This document shows, one piece after another, positions 22,702 through 33,751 of a stretch of 64,000 bases of DNA. Source of the stretch: Batkoa obscura (lineage: Eukaryota; Entomophthoromycota; Entomophthoromycetes; Entomophthorales; Batkoaceae). The stretch is from NCBI GenBank assembly GCA_030770535.1, contig JASVEC010000020.1:744001-808000 (forward strand). Direction: 5' to 3'. How positions within the stretch are numbered: position 1 is the stretch's first letter; every line of letters begins with the position of its first letter. Both the position numbers and the translations under genes were made by a program. The notes beneath the pieces were generated by a model. It saw only the letters and a program-made list of their open reading frames with translations. It ran no database searches and was not told the DNA's origin.

Positions 22702-24810
22702 TGAAATTAAAGTTTAGATTAAAAAACTTTATTGTTTAAATGCCATTACTAAGCAGAAATAAATTACTATGTACTCCAGTTTCCATTAGAAATATTTGAC
22801 TGAAAACCACTTTTTCTTCTGCATTAAATCCAGAATCTGAATTAGATTTATGCAATTTAAGTTATAAGTTGACTAGAATTCTAAAATACAATAGACCAAC
22901 TCCTAAGTAATAAAAAATAGCAGTAATTTTTTCAATTAAAAACTCAATAAAAATATTATGATTGAGCCCAACTTTGAATTTTTTAAAAGCCTCATAATCA
23001 AAAGTAAGCATTAACAGTTACCCAGCTCATACAGAAACAATATTGTAAGTGACCAGAATGAATTATAATTATGAAAAAATTCATAGAAACAGTCTGCGAA
23101 TTTGGATTAAAACTTTAATGCACCATAACTTTTAAACTAAAAGTTCCAACTTAATCGGACGGTCAAATAAACCATATTTAAACAAAACTTTATTCTCAAG
23201 TATCGGGAACTATACCAAATAAATCGTAAGCTGAGAGAATAAAACAGGGCTAAAACATCCGAGCTACATTTATAACTGTTTAATTAAACGATTAAAAAAG
23301 TAATTAAATTTTAAGATCATGACTTTTTAGTGGTTACTAAGGTTATTACTTTTTTGTTACTTTTTATTACTTTTTTATTACTTTGATAAAACAAGTGGAA
23401 AATAAAATTAACTAGATTATGATCGAAATGATAAGAAGATGAAGACTAATTCTTTTTTGATATATAAAAGTAACAAATGTTTTATTTCTTATTCAACTTT
23501 TATGATATAAGCATTATTTTATTTACTTTCTTATAAATTCTATGATATAAACATTATGCTATTTATTTAAGTAGAAATGAAAAATAGTCGGATGATCGCT
23601 TCTATTGAATGATTAAAAAAGTATCTTCATTGTTCTAAAAGCCAAATCAAGTTAAAGTTTCCATGTTTTACTTTAATAAGAATTAATATCAGTTCTTCTA
23701 TAATCAAAGCTTTTTTATTATATTATATTATTGAGATAATAAGGTTCTTATTTTAACTTAGAGCCGGGTAAAGTTGATGTAAGATTTTGTAAAAAAAATA
23801 AAACTTATTTTATTAAACTTTATGACTTTTCGAAAATTAACATAAATAGTAGATAATTTCTTAATAAAGGGAGGGGATAATATTGTTTTTAATTATGCCA
23901 TCTTGGATCGTAGTCAAGGAACTGGTAAATTATTCTATCAATTTTTTATTAAAACCTGAAAATTTTGATCAGAAATAAAACTCAATACATCTTTTGAGAA
24001 AGTTTAAAATACCGAGATTAATCATTTGCAAGCAAACATTTAATAAAACGCAAAAACTTCTAGTATTTCATTGTTTTTGTTTCCAATTATCAACCGTTAG
24101 AACTTACGTTTTTCAAAACAATGTACAAAATTTAGAAATCCTGAAGTGGAAAATTTGAGCAGATTTATTAGAGATAATGTTTGAATGGACTAAATTCTTA
24201 AAAATGCCAAGACGATTACATCGTTAATTAATTCATACTGAAATCAACCTAATTTACTGACGTTTTATAACAAATAAATAGCTTAAGAATAAAGCCTAAA
24301 AGTAAACAATTAGTTTATAATATTTATATTTACAATTTATTTTTCATTCGTTTACTATCAAGAATTATCGTCAATTTTAAAACTTTATGACTTTGTTCTA
24401 CTTTGACTAAGCTTCGATCACTTGATAAGGATTAAATGGAGTAGTATGTGATATTCAATGTGATATATTATTCTTTGAAATTTATGAATGATCTAATATT
24501 TTATTAGTTATTTATTAAGAATAACAAAAGAATTTATTTCTTATTACATAGTTTTTATTAGATGTTTAAAATAGTTTGTTTGATCTTAATCGTATACTAA
24601 TCTGTTTAATGCTATTATTTTAACATGTAAACTTTTAAATGAAACAATTACTAAGCTTAGTAATTTAATTTTACTAGGCTTTTAAACTCATTCAATATTA
24701 CCTGATTGTAAGTATTCCTTATTATTTTTTATAATTATTATTTTATATTTTATTTATTTGTTTATTTTGAATTTATGTTTTAATTTTAATTTTATAAAGG
24801 TTTAACCTGA

Positions 24811-24866
24811 AATGTTTTTCTTAATTTTATTACTTTTCCATTTTTTAAGCGTTATTTGAGTGGAAA
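24811..24866 (+). mobile_element. MITE copy 10a, truncated left half of a dimer
   Basis: Matches the left half of the family from the TTTTTCTTAATTTTATTAC region through TTTTTTAAGCGTTATTTGAG, then stops at TGGAAA, where the inverted copy 10b begins. The right half is missing. Confidence 0.75.
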
Positions 24867-24967
24867 TAATGGGGATGCGTTTTTATGTAAGGATTTTACT
24901 AATAATTTTTCCACTCAAATAATACTTAAAGATGGAGAGTAATAAACCTAAAAAAAACGCTCCCAAT
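24867..24967 (-). mobile_element. MITE copy 10b, inverted right half of a dimer
   Basis: Begins TAATGGGGATG and ends AACGCTCCCAAT. Directly abuts the truncated copy 10a in the opposite orientation. Confidence 0.8.
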
Positions 24968-25284
24968 GTTATCTTTAGTAACTTTATTTTAATTAATGGA
25001 ATTCTTTTATTTAGTTTGTATATTTTTTATTTAATTTATAATAATTTTTTAGAACCTGATTTTTGTATTTTTAAATGAATAATAAATTAACTTATAATAG
25101 AACTATAACAACCATGTTTATATTTATAATTATCATTTAAAAAAATTATATAATTTATAAAAAATTATTTAAGATTTTAAACTAATATTTAAAATTATAT
25201 GTTATAAGTCAATATAAAAAATAGAATGTTATAAAGGTTGTATTAAATAGTTAAAAAGTAATTTTGATAATAAAATAAATATTA
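24968..25284. other. Gene-free stretch
   Basis: Highly AT-rich; nothing recognised between MITE copies 10 and 11. Confidence 0.4.
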
Positions 25285-25388
25285 AATGGGGCTGTATTTT
25301 TGTGTTTAAGAATTTTACTAACAGTCTTTCTACTCAAATAGCGCTCAAAAAATAGAAATCAATGAAATCAAAAAAAACATCCCCATAT
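25285..25388 (-). mobile_element. MITE copy 11
   Basis: Begins AAATGGGGCTG and ends ACATCCCCATAT. The flanks differ (AA left, TA right). Confidence 0.85.
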
Positions 25389-25710
25389 ATATAATATAAA
25401 GTAAAAAAAGGTAAAAGCTGATTAAAATTATAAAGTGATTAAAATTTGTAAATAAAATCTGTAATTTAATTTAAGCTAAAAAATCAACCAGTATTAAATT
25501 TAGTATTAAATACTTAGTATTAATTTTTTATATAATTAAACTTCTTGAGCTGATTTTTAATTTTAATAAAGCTGTTAAATACTATTAAGCTTATAATATT
25601 CATAATAATAATTTAGATATTAAGTTATTTAAGCTGAGATCTGACTAGTTTATAAATAATCAAAATATTGATATAATAATAAAATATTAAAAATTAAAAT
25701 AATCTTTATA
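25389..25710. other. Gene-free stretch
   Basis: Between two MITE copies; nothing recognised. Confidence 0.4.
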
Positions 25711-25816
25711 ATTTGGGGATGTTTTTTTTGGTTTCATTACTTTTTCTATTTTTTTAAGCCCTATTTGGGCGGAAAAATTGTTAGTAAAACTTATACACAA
25801 AAATACATCCCCATTT
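25711..25816 (+). mobile_element. MITE copy 12
   Basis: Begins ATTTGGGGATG and ends CATCCCCATTT. The flanking dinucleotide is TT on both sides, where most copies have TA. The dispersed repeat copy B starts about 17 bp to its right. Confidence 0.85.
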
Positions 25817-25833
25817 AAAATTTTGAACTTTAT

Positions 25834-26160
25834 TGCAAAGAAGATTATCCTCTCATTTTGATATCCATACTTGTTGGGGTATAAAAGAGATCTTAGAGCA
25901 TAGTAGCTCGAGGCTTTTTAACTGAATTATTCCTTGATATTGTACCTTTAATAAAGCCATTAAATCTTTGTGATACTATTTTACATAGATTTTACAGTAG
26001 TATTATCTATCCTACTTGTCTTACGTAGTCTGTAGTATATTATGTACTATTCTTCATAATTCAAGTCTATCTTAGTCACATAAACTAAGATTTTTTGACT
26101 TGCAGTATAGTTAACCAAACAAGAACTGCTTTCGACTCCAACCATTAAGTGCCAAATTTC
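25834..26160. repeat. Unclassified dispersed repeat, copy B
   Basis: Partner of 3972-4299 in the same orientation. The alignable part is about 327 bp. Right of it the sequence is unrelated to that around copy A. No domain is recognised in either strand. Confidence 0.75.
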
Positions 26161-26724
26161 ATAAATTATATATGTACAAAACATAAAACAAATAAAATAA
26201 AATATTAGTAATTTAAATTTAAAAATAAAAGTAGCTTTAAATAAACTTTTTTGTTTGCAAATGATCAATCTTAGTATTTTAAACTTTTTCAAAAGTGCAA
26301 CAATAATTATTATTATGCAAAATTATCATTAATTTATAATGATTCCAATACTGAAAATAAGTCATTAACAATTTTAAGCAAAAGTTAATCAAATGCTATT
26401 AATATTGTCAAAAAAACTCAACTGTTTAAACAATCTTGATTTTTTAATTGAATAAAAAAAGGTAAAAAAGAATAGTTGCTATTTTTGAAATTGTTTTTAA
26501 CACTTTTTGCAGTTTTTTTGATTCAAACCAATTATTTAGAAATCTATTTTTTAGCATATATTTATAGCATTTTATTCTTACTTGCAGTGGATCTTCCTCA
26601 ATTAATAAAAAAAACATTTATAAAAGATTAATCAGATTAGATTTTCAATAGATTTTCTAACTCAAACTTCATGCTAGATAATTTGAAAATAATATTAGTA
26701 AATCTTTTGGGTTGTAAAGTCATT
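26161..26724. other. Gene-free stretch
   Basis: AT-rich; a small minus-strand ORF that starts here and runs into the dispersed repeat has no recognisable content. Confidence 0.4.
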
Positions 26725-26826
26725 AAATGGGAATGTATTTTTTTGTTTAAGAATTTTACTACAATCTTTCCACTCAAATAGCGCTCAAAAAATGGAAAAA
26801 TAATGAAACTAAAAAACAGCCCCAAA
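26725..26826 (-). mobile_element. MITE copy 13
   Basis: Begins AAATGGGAATG and ends CAGCCCCAAA. The flanking dinucleotide is AA on both sides. Confidence 0.8.
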
Positions 26827-27210
26827 TAATAAATTATACAAATTTCATTTAATTTGCATTATTAAGCTTTAGTAACTGCATTTTAAGCTATCTTTTATTT
26901 ATTAAATTTTATAAAAAAGAATATTATTAATTAGTTTTAAAATGTCTAGTATTGAGCTTTGGTAATTACAATTGATTTCAGTTAATACATTAATTAATTT
27001 AATTTATTAGTTTAATCTTATAAACTTTTATATACTCTAAAGAATGAAATTTGATATCTATTTTTCATATCAAAACTCAACTGTTCATTAACAAAAAGAA
27101 GTTGATTGGGTTTTTAAAGGGATAAAATTAGCTTTTAAAAAAGAATACTTGTGAAAAATTAAACTCACTTTTATTCTAATTTAGTAAACTAAATAGATTT
27201 CGATTTTCAA
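26827..27210. other. Upstream region of the Nudix gene
   Basis: AT-rich, nothing recognised; should contain the Nudix promoter. Confidence 0.4.
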
Positions 27211-27995
27211 ATGACATCCATGCCTACAACTCAAGACACTGATTTTTTGATCAATTTGATTAGTAACTTACGGGATTGTGGTAGCTATAAAACGTTTTCT
27301 TCCAACTTAAAACGGTGTTCTGTAGCTATTGTATTACGTTTTAATTTTCTTGAAACTATACCCTTACGCGATCTAGGTTCTAATGTAGATATACCAAGCC
27401 CCAATAATTTAATCAATCACTTAAATCTAATTCAAAGTATGGGATATCAACAAGTGAGGACATTGAGAAAAAGAGATTGGAGGATAGTAAATTTACTGGA
27501 GGATGCAAAAAAATATCAATGTCAATTAGAGCTGTTGGTGATGCGTAGAAAAACAAATAAAAGAGATAGATGGTCAGGTCATATTTGTTTACCTGGAGGT
27601 AAGAAAGATGATTTAACCGATATTTCAGATTATGATACAGCTACAAGAGAGTTTTTAGAAGAGTGTGGTATGAATTTAAAAAATTCTAAACAGTAAGTTT
27701 TAATTTTATAAAATAGATTTAATAGTCATAATTAACTTCATTTTGTTTATTCTATTTAGTTTTGTTCATTTAGGTGAATTAGATGATCGTTATGTTAAAT
27801 CAAGATTTGGATTTAAAAATTTAATGGTATTAAGTCCACAAGTATTTTTACAAGTTCATCGACATGAATTACCGATTCAACCTCAAATTAACGAAGTGGA
27901 TACTTTAGCTTGGTTACCTGTTAATTACTTTTTATCATATTTAAAATTTCCTATGGAATTCAATAATAATCAAGATAAATTTAACTTAACAGCAG

Positions 27996-28043
<48 letters not shown>

Positions 28044-28586
28044 TTTCATCAACAGAGCATATGATTATTGATATAAGTTCTTTTTTAATCCCTACTAATA
28101 AGTTCTTATATTTTCCTCAAAAATTATTAAGATATTTGATAGGCAATATGTATTTTAAATGCTTACCTCTCCCCTCCCCTTTAAATGAAAGTAAATTATG
28201 GGGTTTAACTTTAACTATAATAAGTGATTTATTAGATATGGGCAATAATCCTAAATTAATTACCCATATCTTACCTTTGGATCATCCCTTACCTAAATTC
28301 GATTTTAAAGATTTGAATTATTTATTAAATTTATTTTGTCCAATTCATTCATTAAGGAAGCCAGTGACGAAAAGAGTATCATTGTAAGTGTTTATTATTT
28401 AATATATTATTATATCATAATGTCATTCATTTATTATTATTATTTAGTGTATGGGAAACTTACTTTCAAACATTCCATTTTTTATTAATTTATCTATTGT
28501 TATCTCGTACAACTATGATTTATTTTTTATTTAAATATGGGTTACCTTGGATTAAAAAGATCAAATTAAATCTATTAAAAAAATAA
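27211..28586 (+). CDS. Nudix hydrolase (CoAse-like) with C-terminal hydrophobic segment
   Basis: Three exons, 27211-27692, 27760-28383 and 28448-28586, give 414 residues. The Nudix domain begins around residue 45 (KRCSVAIVLRF). The WSGHICLPGGKKDD block and the REFLEECGMNL core (REXXEEXG) sit around 120-155, so the Mg2+-binding glutamates are present. The spacing between GG and REXXEE is slightly long, as in fungal and mitochondrial or peroxisomal CoA-diphosphatase relatives that share the WSGH..PGG context. Likely reaction: cleavage of a nucleoside diphosphate linked to another group, possibly CoA; the substrate is not provable here. Exon 2 contains a poly-Asn run from an AAT microsatellite. 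Exon 3 codes for a hydrophobic stretch (FHFLLIYLLL.. MIYFLFKYG) ending in a basic tail, which suggests a tail anchor. Convergent with MOG1, 94 bp away. Confidence 0.87.
27998..28042 (+). repeat. In-frame AAT microsatellite coding poly-Asn
   Basis: Fifteen AAT units inside exon 2 of the Nudix gene, after the catalytic domain. Likely length-variable between strains. Confidence 0.9.
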
Positions 28587-28680
28587 GAATAAAGCGTATT
28601 CTCTTTATTTATTATAAATTATATTCTTTTTTATTTTATATATTATATTTTATATATTATATTTTATTCACTTTATTTTT

Positions 28681-29393
28681 TTAACCAAATAACTTCCAGT
28701 CTTTAATTTTAAAACTTTTGATCATATTGAAAAATAAAGTATCCTTATTAAGTATACTATTATTATCCAAAATAGGTTGATGAAAACTAATTAATAGATC
28801 GGAATCTACCTTTTTTAATCGAAACAAAGCTAAATAAAATAACAAATTGATAACATTTCCTCCTCTTTCCTTGATGACTTGATTTCCTTTTAATATATAT
28901 ACTTTACTATCTTGACTATTAAAAATGTCATCAACAATTTTCAAAGTATCAAAAATAATAATATAATCAACTTACCTTAGTCCTTGTATTTCATTAGAAT
29001 CAATTTCTTTAACATCTTCAATTGTAAAACTTTCTACTTGATTTAAATCACAAATTTCTTGAAAATGATAACTAAACATTAAGAATTAATATTTCTCTTT
29101 AAAAATAATCATATACTTTCAAATAAAAACTTACTTAACACTTTCTTCATCTTTTACATCTTTAGATAATTCATTAATTTCAATAATTAAACTTCGATTT
29201 TCTTCTGTTTGATCTGCAAATACTTCTTGATGATTTGGTACTTCTCGAAATTGACTATAGGTTATTTGATTTATATTGAATATACAATTTATTGATTTTT
29301 ATATTATTTGAATCTAATTACTTACCTTAAATCAACTAATTGATCGAATATTGACATTTCAATAGCTCCACCAAATAATTTTGTTGATATCAT
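28681..29393 (-). CDS. MOG1: MOG1, Ran-GTPase-binding nuclear import factor
   Basis: Four exons on the minus strand (29326-29393, 29135-29254, 28976-29071, 28681-28915) give 172 residues, the size of yeast and human MOG1 (about 186-218). Conserved features are the start LFGGAIEMSIF, then VPNHQEVFADQTEENRSLIIEI (the PDNQEVF..P.D.SLI.E block), YHFQEIC, then KGNQVIKERGGNVINLL and a C-terminal DLLISFHQP. MOG1 binds Ran/Gsp1 and stimulates release of nucleotide, helping nuclear protein import. I chose the ATG at 29393, just before the conserved LFGGA. The same frame has an earlier ATG at 29462 that would add 23 residues (RYFFNLFCYSE..), which the family lacks. The 5' end is 155 bp from the PHAF1 stop codon; both genes run in the same direction. 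Confidence 0.9.
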
Positions 29394-29548
29394 AATTTCA
29401 GAATAACAAAATAGATTAAAAAAATATCGATTCCCCACTTTCTTAACTAATACTTTTAACATAATTCAAAAAAAACGAATGCAAAAAACGAATGCAAAAA
29501 ATCAAATCCATAAATAAACTACTTTAATAAATAAAGAAAAGTACAATA

Positions 29549-30103
29549 TTAAAATAAAATCACTGAAGCTAAATGATGATTTTCCAACACTTCTAATATA
29601 ACGTTATTATCAAATCCCATTAATTGAGTAGGTTGAAAGGGATTTGGATAATTCCCATAACTACGATCAAATAAAGCACCTCGACCAATTGGATTCCCCC
29701 ATTTCTCTAATACTTTCTCGTATTTACTATCACTATTAATCGACTCTTCTTGATACCAGGAACTCATGAGAGTCTCTAAATCTGACATTTCTTGTTTATT
29801 TTTATAATTCAAAAATTCAATATTGGCTTTTTGATAAACGTTAAAATTAAAATGATTTGGATAATTAATATGAAATATTAATTTTTTAACCTTATGAGTA
29901 ATACCATCAAATAATAAATCCATACCATAATTAAAATAATTAAAAAAATAGTCATTCGGATTAATTATTAAATTATTGTTATACTCTAAAGTAAAATAAA
30001 TTATATTAATATTATATTATTACTATTATATTATTATTAATCTTACCATCATTCATAAATAATTTGTTACTTAAACTTGATGAATAATAATATTCATTTG
30101 TCA

Positions 30104-30148
<45 letters not shown>

Positions 30149-32267
30149 TTCTCTTATGAATATCCATTCTATAATCATCTTTATAAAAGATTTTATTAGG
30201 ATAACCTAAATCCGCTAATATATCTTGTGATAAATTATGATTTAATTGAATCCACAATCCATTCATTGGTTTTTCATATATATTAGGTAATATAAATGCT
30301 CCAAACTTAGGCTATTTAAAAATATAAAATATTAATATATTATATTATATTATATTTCATTAATAAAATATTATACTATTTTCATTATTTTTTATACTTA
30401 CAATTATTTTAATCCTTGTCAAATGAGAATACATAAACTCTGGAAGTTCACTTATTACTGGATCTTTACTCTTCACCATTGGATAGGGATAAATAGAAAT
30501 TCGATGACATAGAGGAGAAGATAAGTTATTATTGTCTTGATGTTTTATAATTTGTTGAACTAATTGATTTTCATTTAATTGTTGATGGATTTTAAAATGA
30601 AATGATAACCCTGGATAACTTAATATATATTGATCTTTTTTGTTATTGAAGGTACCAGGGTAAGTAGGACCTAAGATACGATGAACTAGACCAGAAGTTA
30701 ATTGAGTTTCTTCAGAACTAATAGAATATACAATAAAGTAATTAATATACTATTCATTACTTATTATTATTTTAAACTTACCTACAAATTTTATTTTGAT
30801 AACTTAACCTTACCCTAGATAAATCTTGTATTGATATTTCCACCAAGATTTGTAAAGAGGGATCAAAATATAATACAATTCCATTATTACGTAAATTTAA
30901 TGTAAAATATTGCTTTAAAGGTTCCTAGTTAATAATATTTTTAATAAAATATTTATTACTTAATTATTAATTATTAATTATTAATTATTGTTTTTTATCT
31001 ATTGCCATTTTTAAAAACTTACTTTATTATCATGTGAAAAATCTACACATGGTATAATCATTGAATTATAATTTAAATTAGCAATAACTGAATTTAATGT
31101 TTGTCCTATAAAATATTATTTTATTATTTTATTATTATATTATATTTTAATGTTTTAATATTACCTAAATAAAAGGCGCCTAAAGCTTTACCTGCTTTAA
31201 TTTCCAAATCTAACATACCATTCACTAATTTTAATTTTGTTAAATGATTATTAACATTTGATGAAAGAGTGGAATTGATATTGAAATTGGCTTTTTTTCT
31301 TTCTGAATTATTATTGAAACTATTCTTTTTAATTTCATTATTATGCTTTGTTTTTGTAATTTCAATTTCTTTACTTTCATCTTCATCTTCATCTTCATCT
31401 TCATCTAATACAATGATCTTTTCTTCATCTTCTAATGCAATTTTCTCTTCTTTTGTATTAACTTCACCTACTTCTTCGCTTAAATTATGTTCATTATTTT
31501 CAACTATATTTTCAACTATATCTTCAACTATATCTTCTTCAAATTCAAATCCATTAATGTCTTTTACATTTTTAACATCAGCTATTTCTTGTTTTCGAAC
31601 TGTGTCACTATCATTAATCACTCTAGTTTCAACCCATTTCTTATTTTCTTGTATCGGATTGCTTTCCTCTTCAATTTCTTCCACCTTTTCTTTCTTTTGA
31701 TCTACTTTTTCTAAAACTTTTTCTTTTTTTTCAATTTCTTCCTTCTTTTTTTCTTCTTTAATTTCAGCTTGGACTTTTTGCTCATTCAATTCTAAATCCT
31801 CTTCCATTGTTTCTTCCATTGTTTCTTCCATTTTATTATAATCGTCATCGCTTAAATTCTTTTCAATAATATGTTTATCTCCTAGTTATAAAAAAATAAT
31901 TAAAAACAAAATTTGTGTCCTACTAAATAAGTTAAAATTTACTTTTCACTTCCATCAACTCGTTTTTAACTTCTTCTACCTCACCATTCATTAGTTCTCG
32001 AATGTTATCACTCTCTATCGATACAGGTGATAATGATTTTTCGCTTGATAATAAAGGTGAATTGGATGCATTACTATTCTTTCCAGTGTTTAAAGAAGAT
32101 AAAGAGGTGTTGGAATTAGAACTACTATTATTAGCACTAATTTTACTGCTGTTGATCGAGGGTGTTGAGGGATTTGAGTTGGAGTTGGAGTTGGAGTTGG
32201 AATTAGTATTGATACTAGTATTTTGTTTTTTTGATTTGGATTGTTTATTCTTCTTTTTAGTGCTCAT
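29549..32267 (-). CDS. PHAF1 (UPF0183 / C16orf70) homologue with a long low-complexity N-terminus
   Basis: Seven exons on the minus strand (31943-32267, 31165-31881, 31023-31105, 30782-30924, 30402-30717, 30047-30311, 29549-29985) join to 761 residues. The last 431 match the human PHAF1 length of about 422: GMLDLEIKAGKALGAFYLG (from residue 331), NGIVLYFDPSLQILVEI, ILGPTYPGTFNNKKDQY, LADLGYPNKIFYKDDYRMDI, DYFFNYFNYGMDLLFDG, THKVKKLIFHINYPNHFNF, RGALFDRSYGNYPNPFQP and VLENHHLASVILF at the end. Family knowledge: PHAF1 (BCAS3 partner) binds phosphoinositides at the phagophore during autophagy. The first 330 residues are an addition: a Lys/Ser/Asn-rich start with an NS repeat, then an acidic Glu/Lys/Asp coiled-coil-like part with EDEDEDED runs. 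Splice phases are consistent all the way from 32267, so it is one frame. A poly-Asn tract interrupts exon 6. Confidence 0.88.
30106..30143 (-). repeat. In-frame AAT microsatellite coding poly-Asn in PHAF1
   Basis: About 13 trinucleotide units in exon 6, placed in a loop region just before the DYFFNYF block, where the human protein also has a variable stretch. Confidence 0.9.
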
Positions 32268-32565
32268 ATTTTATACTTATTTAAAGTAGAAACAAAATCG
32301 ATTTATAGTTGTATAAATAGTATAAATAAAATGGGTTGAAATAGATTAAAAGACAAAAATTTAAATTTAATGTATTATTTATATTTTTATTCTCATTCTT
32401 CCGTTATTTTAATTTCCTAAAAAAAATATTCAAACTGCGACTCAAAACCATACTGCAAGCTTTAGTCATAAAAAAATTTAAGCTGTATTAATTCAAAAAA
32501 ATATATCTAACAAATCCAACTTTATTCCAACAATTTAAAAAAATAACAAAAATAATATTCAACTT

Positions 32566-33183
32566 CTACACCAACAACAACTTTTCAAACACATTGGAAT
32601 AACATTTATGAATAAAGATAGCAATAAAAGCAGAAAAATAAGTCCAAACGACCAAATTAATACCAGCCAAAAATTTAATTAACCAAATTAAATCATAAAT
32701 CCTATAAACCAATTTACTAATAATTTCTAAATTCTCTTCCATCTCGATTGTTGCACTCAAAGAGAAGATATGTTCATTATTTTGAAATAATATTAATGTA
32801 GCTAAAAACCAATGAAAACCAATGATAAGATGACTTATTAATAAAAAATTAGCATAACTCGAATGACTAACTGGTATCCCCGCTTGATTATATTTAAATC
32901 TTGTACGTATCATTATAAATAAAAATAACAAGCCAAAGGTTTGAGTAAGTAAACTGATATAAATTATAAAGCCATAAATTAGATAATTATTTGTTATTAT
33001 GTTTTGTGAATATAATTGATTGTAATTATTACTCAAGATAATCACATTAAATAAAATTAATAAACTTGTAAATGAGGTAACGATTTGTAAAATGTGGCCA
33101 TAGACGAGAATCGTTTCAATCACATTTTTATTACTTTTTTGAGTGTTGTTTGTTGTTGTAAGGGCAGGAGTCATTGTTTCCAT
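32566..33183 (-). CDS. Four-TM membrane protein of unknown function
   Basis: Single exon, 205 residues. Hydrophobic segments are seen at about 25-50, 66-94, 108-132 and 162-195, separated by short loops; the N-terminus is Thr/Asn-rich and the C-terminus short (FEKLLLV). No signal peptide is clear before the first helix. I recognise no family. It lies between PHAF1 and the NIPA gene, all on the minus strand, with about 300 bp to the PHAF1 start codon. The long hydrophobic frame, the clear start and the position between two convincing genes support a real gene. Confidence 0.7.
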   Translation of the reverse strand: METMTPALTTTNNTQKSNKNVIETILVYGHILQIVTSFTSLLILFNVIILSNNYNQLYSQNIITNNYLIYGFIIYISLLTQTFGLLFLFIMIRTRFKYNQAGIPVSHSSYANFLLISHLIIGFHWFLATLILFQNNEHIFSLSATIEMEENLEIISKLVYRIYDLIWLIKFLAGINLVVWTYFSAFIAIFIHKCYSNVFEKLLLV

Positions 33184-33751
33184 GATAGATAAAAATAGAA
33201 GTTGAATATTTTAATAAATTCAAGACCCTTAGTAATTTATTTTCATGTTAAAATTACTCCAGAAACTAAAGATAATATCTGGCCAATCAAATAGTATCAA
33301 ATCATGGCATTTAAAACACCAATCAATTACTGTACTTTTGGTTAAGTTTAGTTTTAATATTAAGTTACATCAATATTGTAAGATCAGCTTATAATTTAAT
33401 TTATGAAATTATATAATTTTATAAACATTGTAATTAAAATGTATTGTTACTTTCAAACATTATTAACATTACAAAAGTTATTTAATTATTATTACTAAAC
33501 ATATTACAACTCTTATTAAAATTTAATAGAAATAGTATTAAACCAATTAAACTAATATTATTTATTAATTACATTCCATTCAACATTATTACTATATAAT
33601 ATATAGTTTATATTATATATAACAGCTAGTATTATTTACCATACTTAATAGTAATCTTTTTTATCATCTGTATCACTTTACTCTTAATTCATTACTATAT
33701 TATTATTGAAATAATACTCTAATATAAATCAATTACATATTCCATTATTCG
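33184..33751. other. Intergenic stretch
   Basis: AT-rich; nothing recognised between the four-TM and NIPA genes. Confidence 0.4.

Larger units (their letters stand above)
20998..24810. other. Gene desert upstream of the APSES gene, left part
   Basis: About 3.8 kb without a supported gene. It holds two simple-repeat tracts (listed separately) and a T-rich GTTACTTTTTATTACTTTTT tract near 23340-23385, which is complementary in sense to the AAAAAGT repeat at 22559. With the adjoining stretches it is the longest gene-free region in the window and may hold the extended promoter and 5' leader of the APSES gene. Confidence 0.5.

Noticed and set aside
31269-31714. Plus-strand ORFs rich in Ser/Leu/Phe opposite PHAF1 exon 2
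   Set aside because: They are the antisense of the acidic Glu/Asp/Lys repeats; low complexity explains the open frames.
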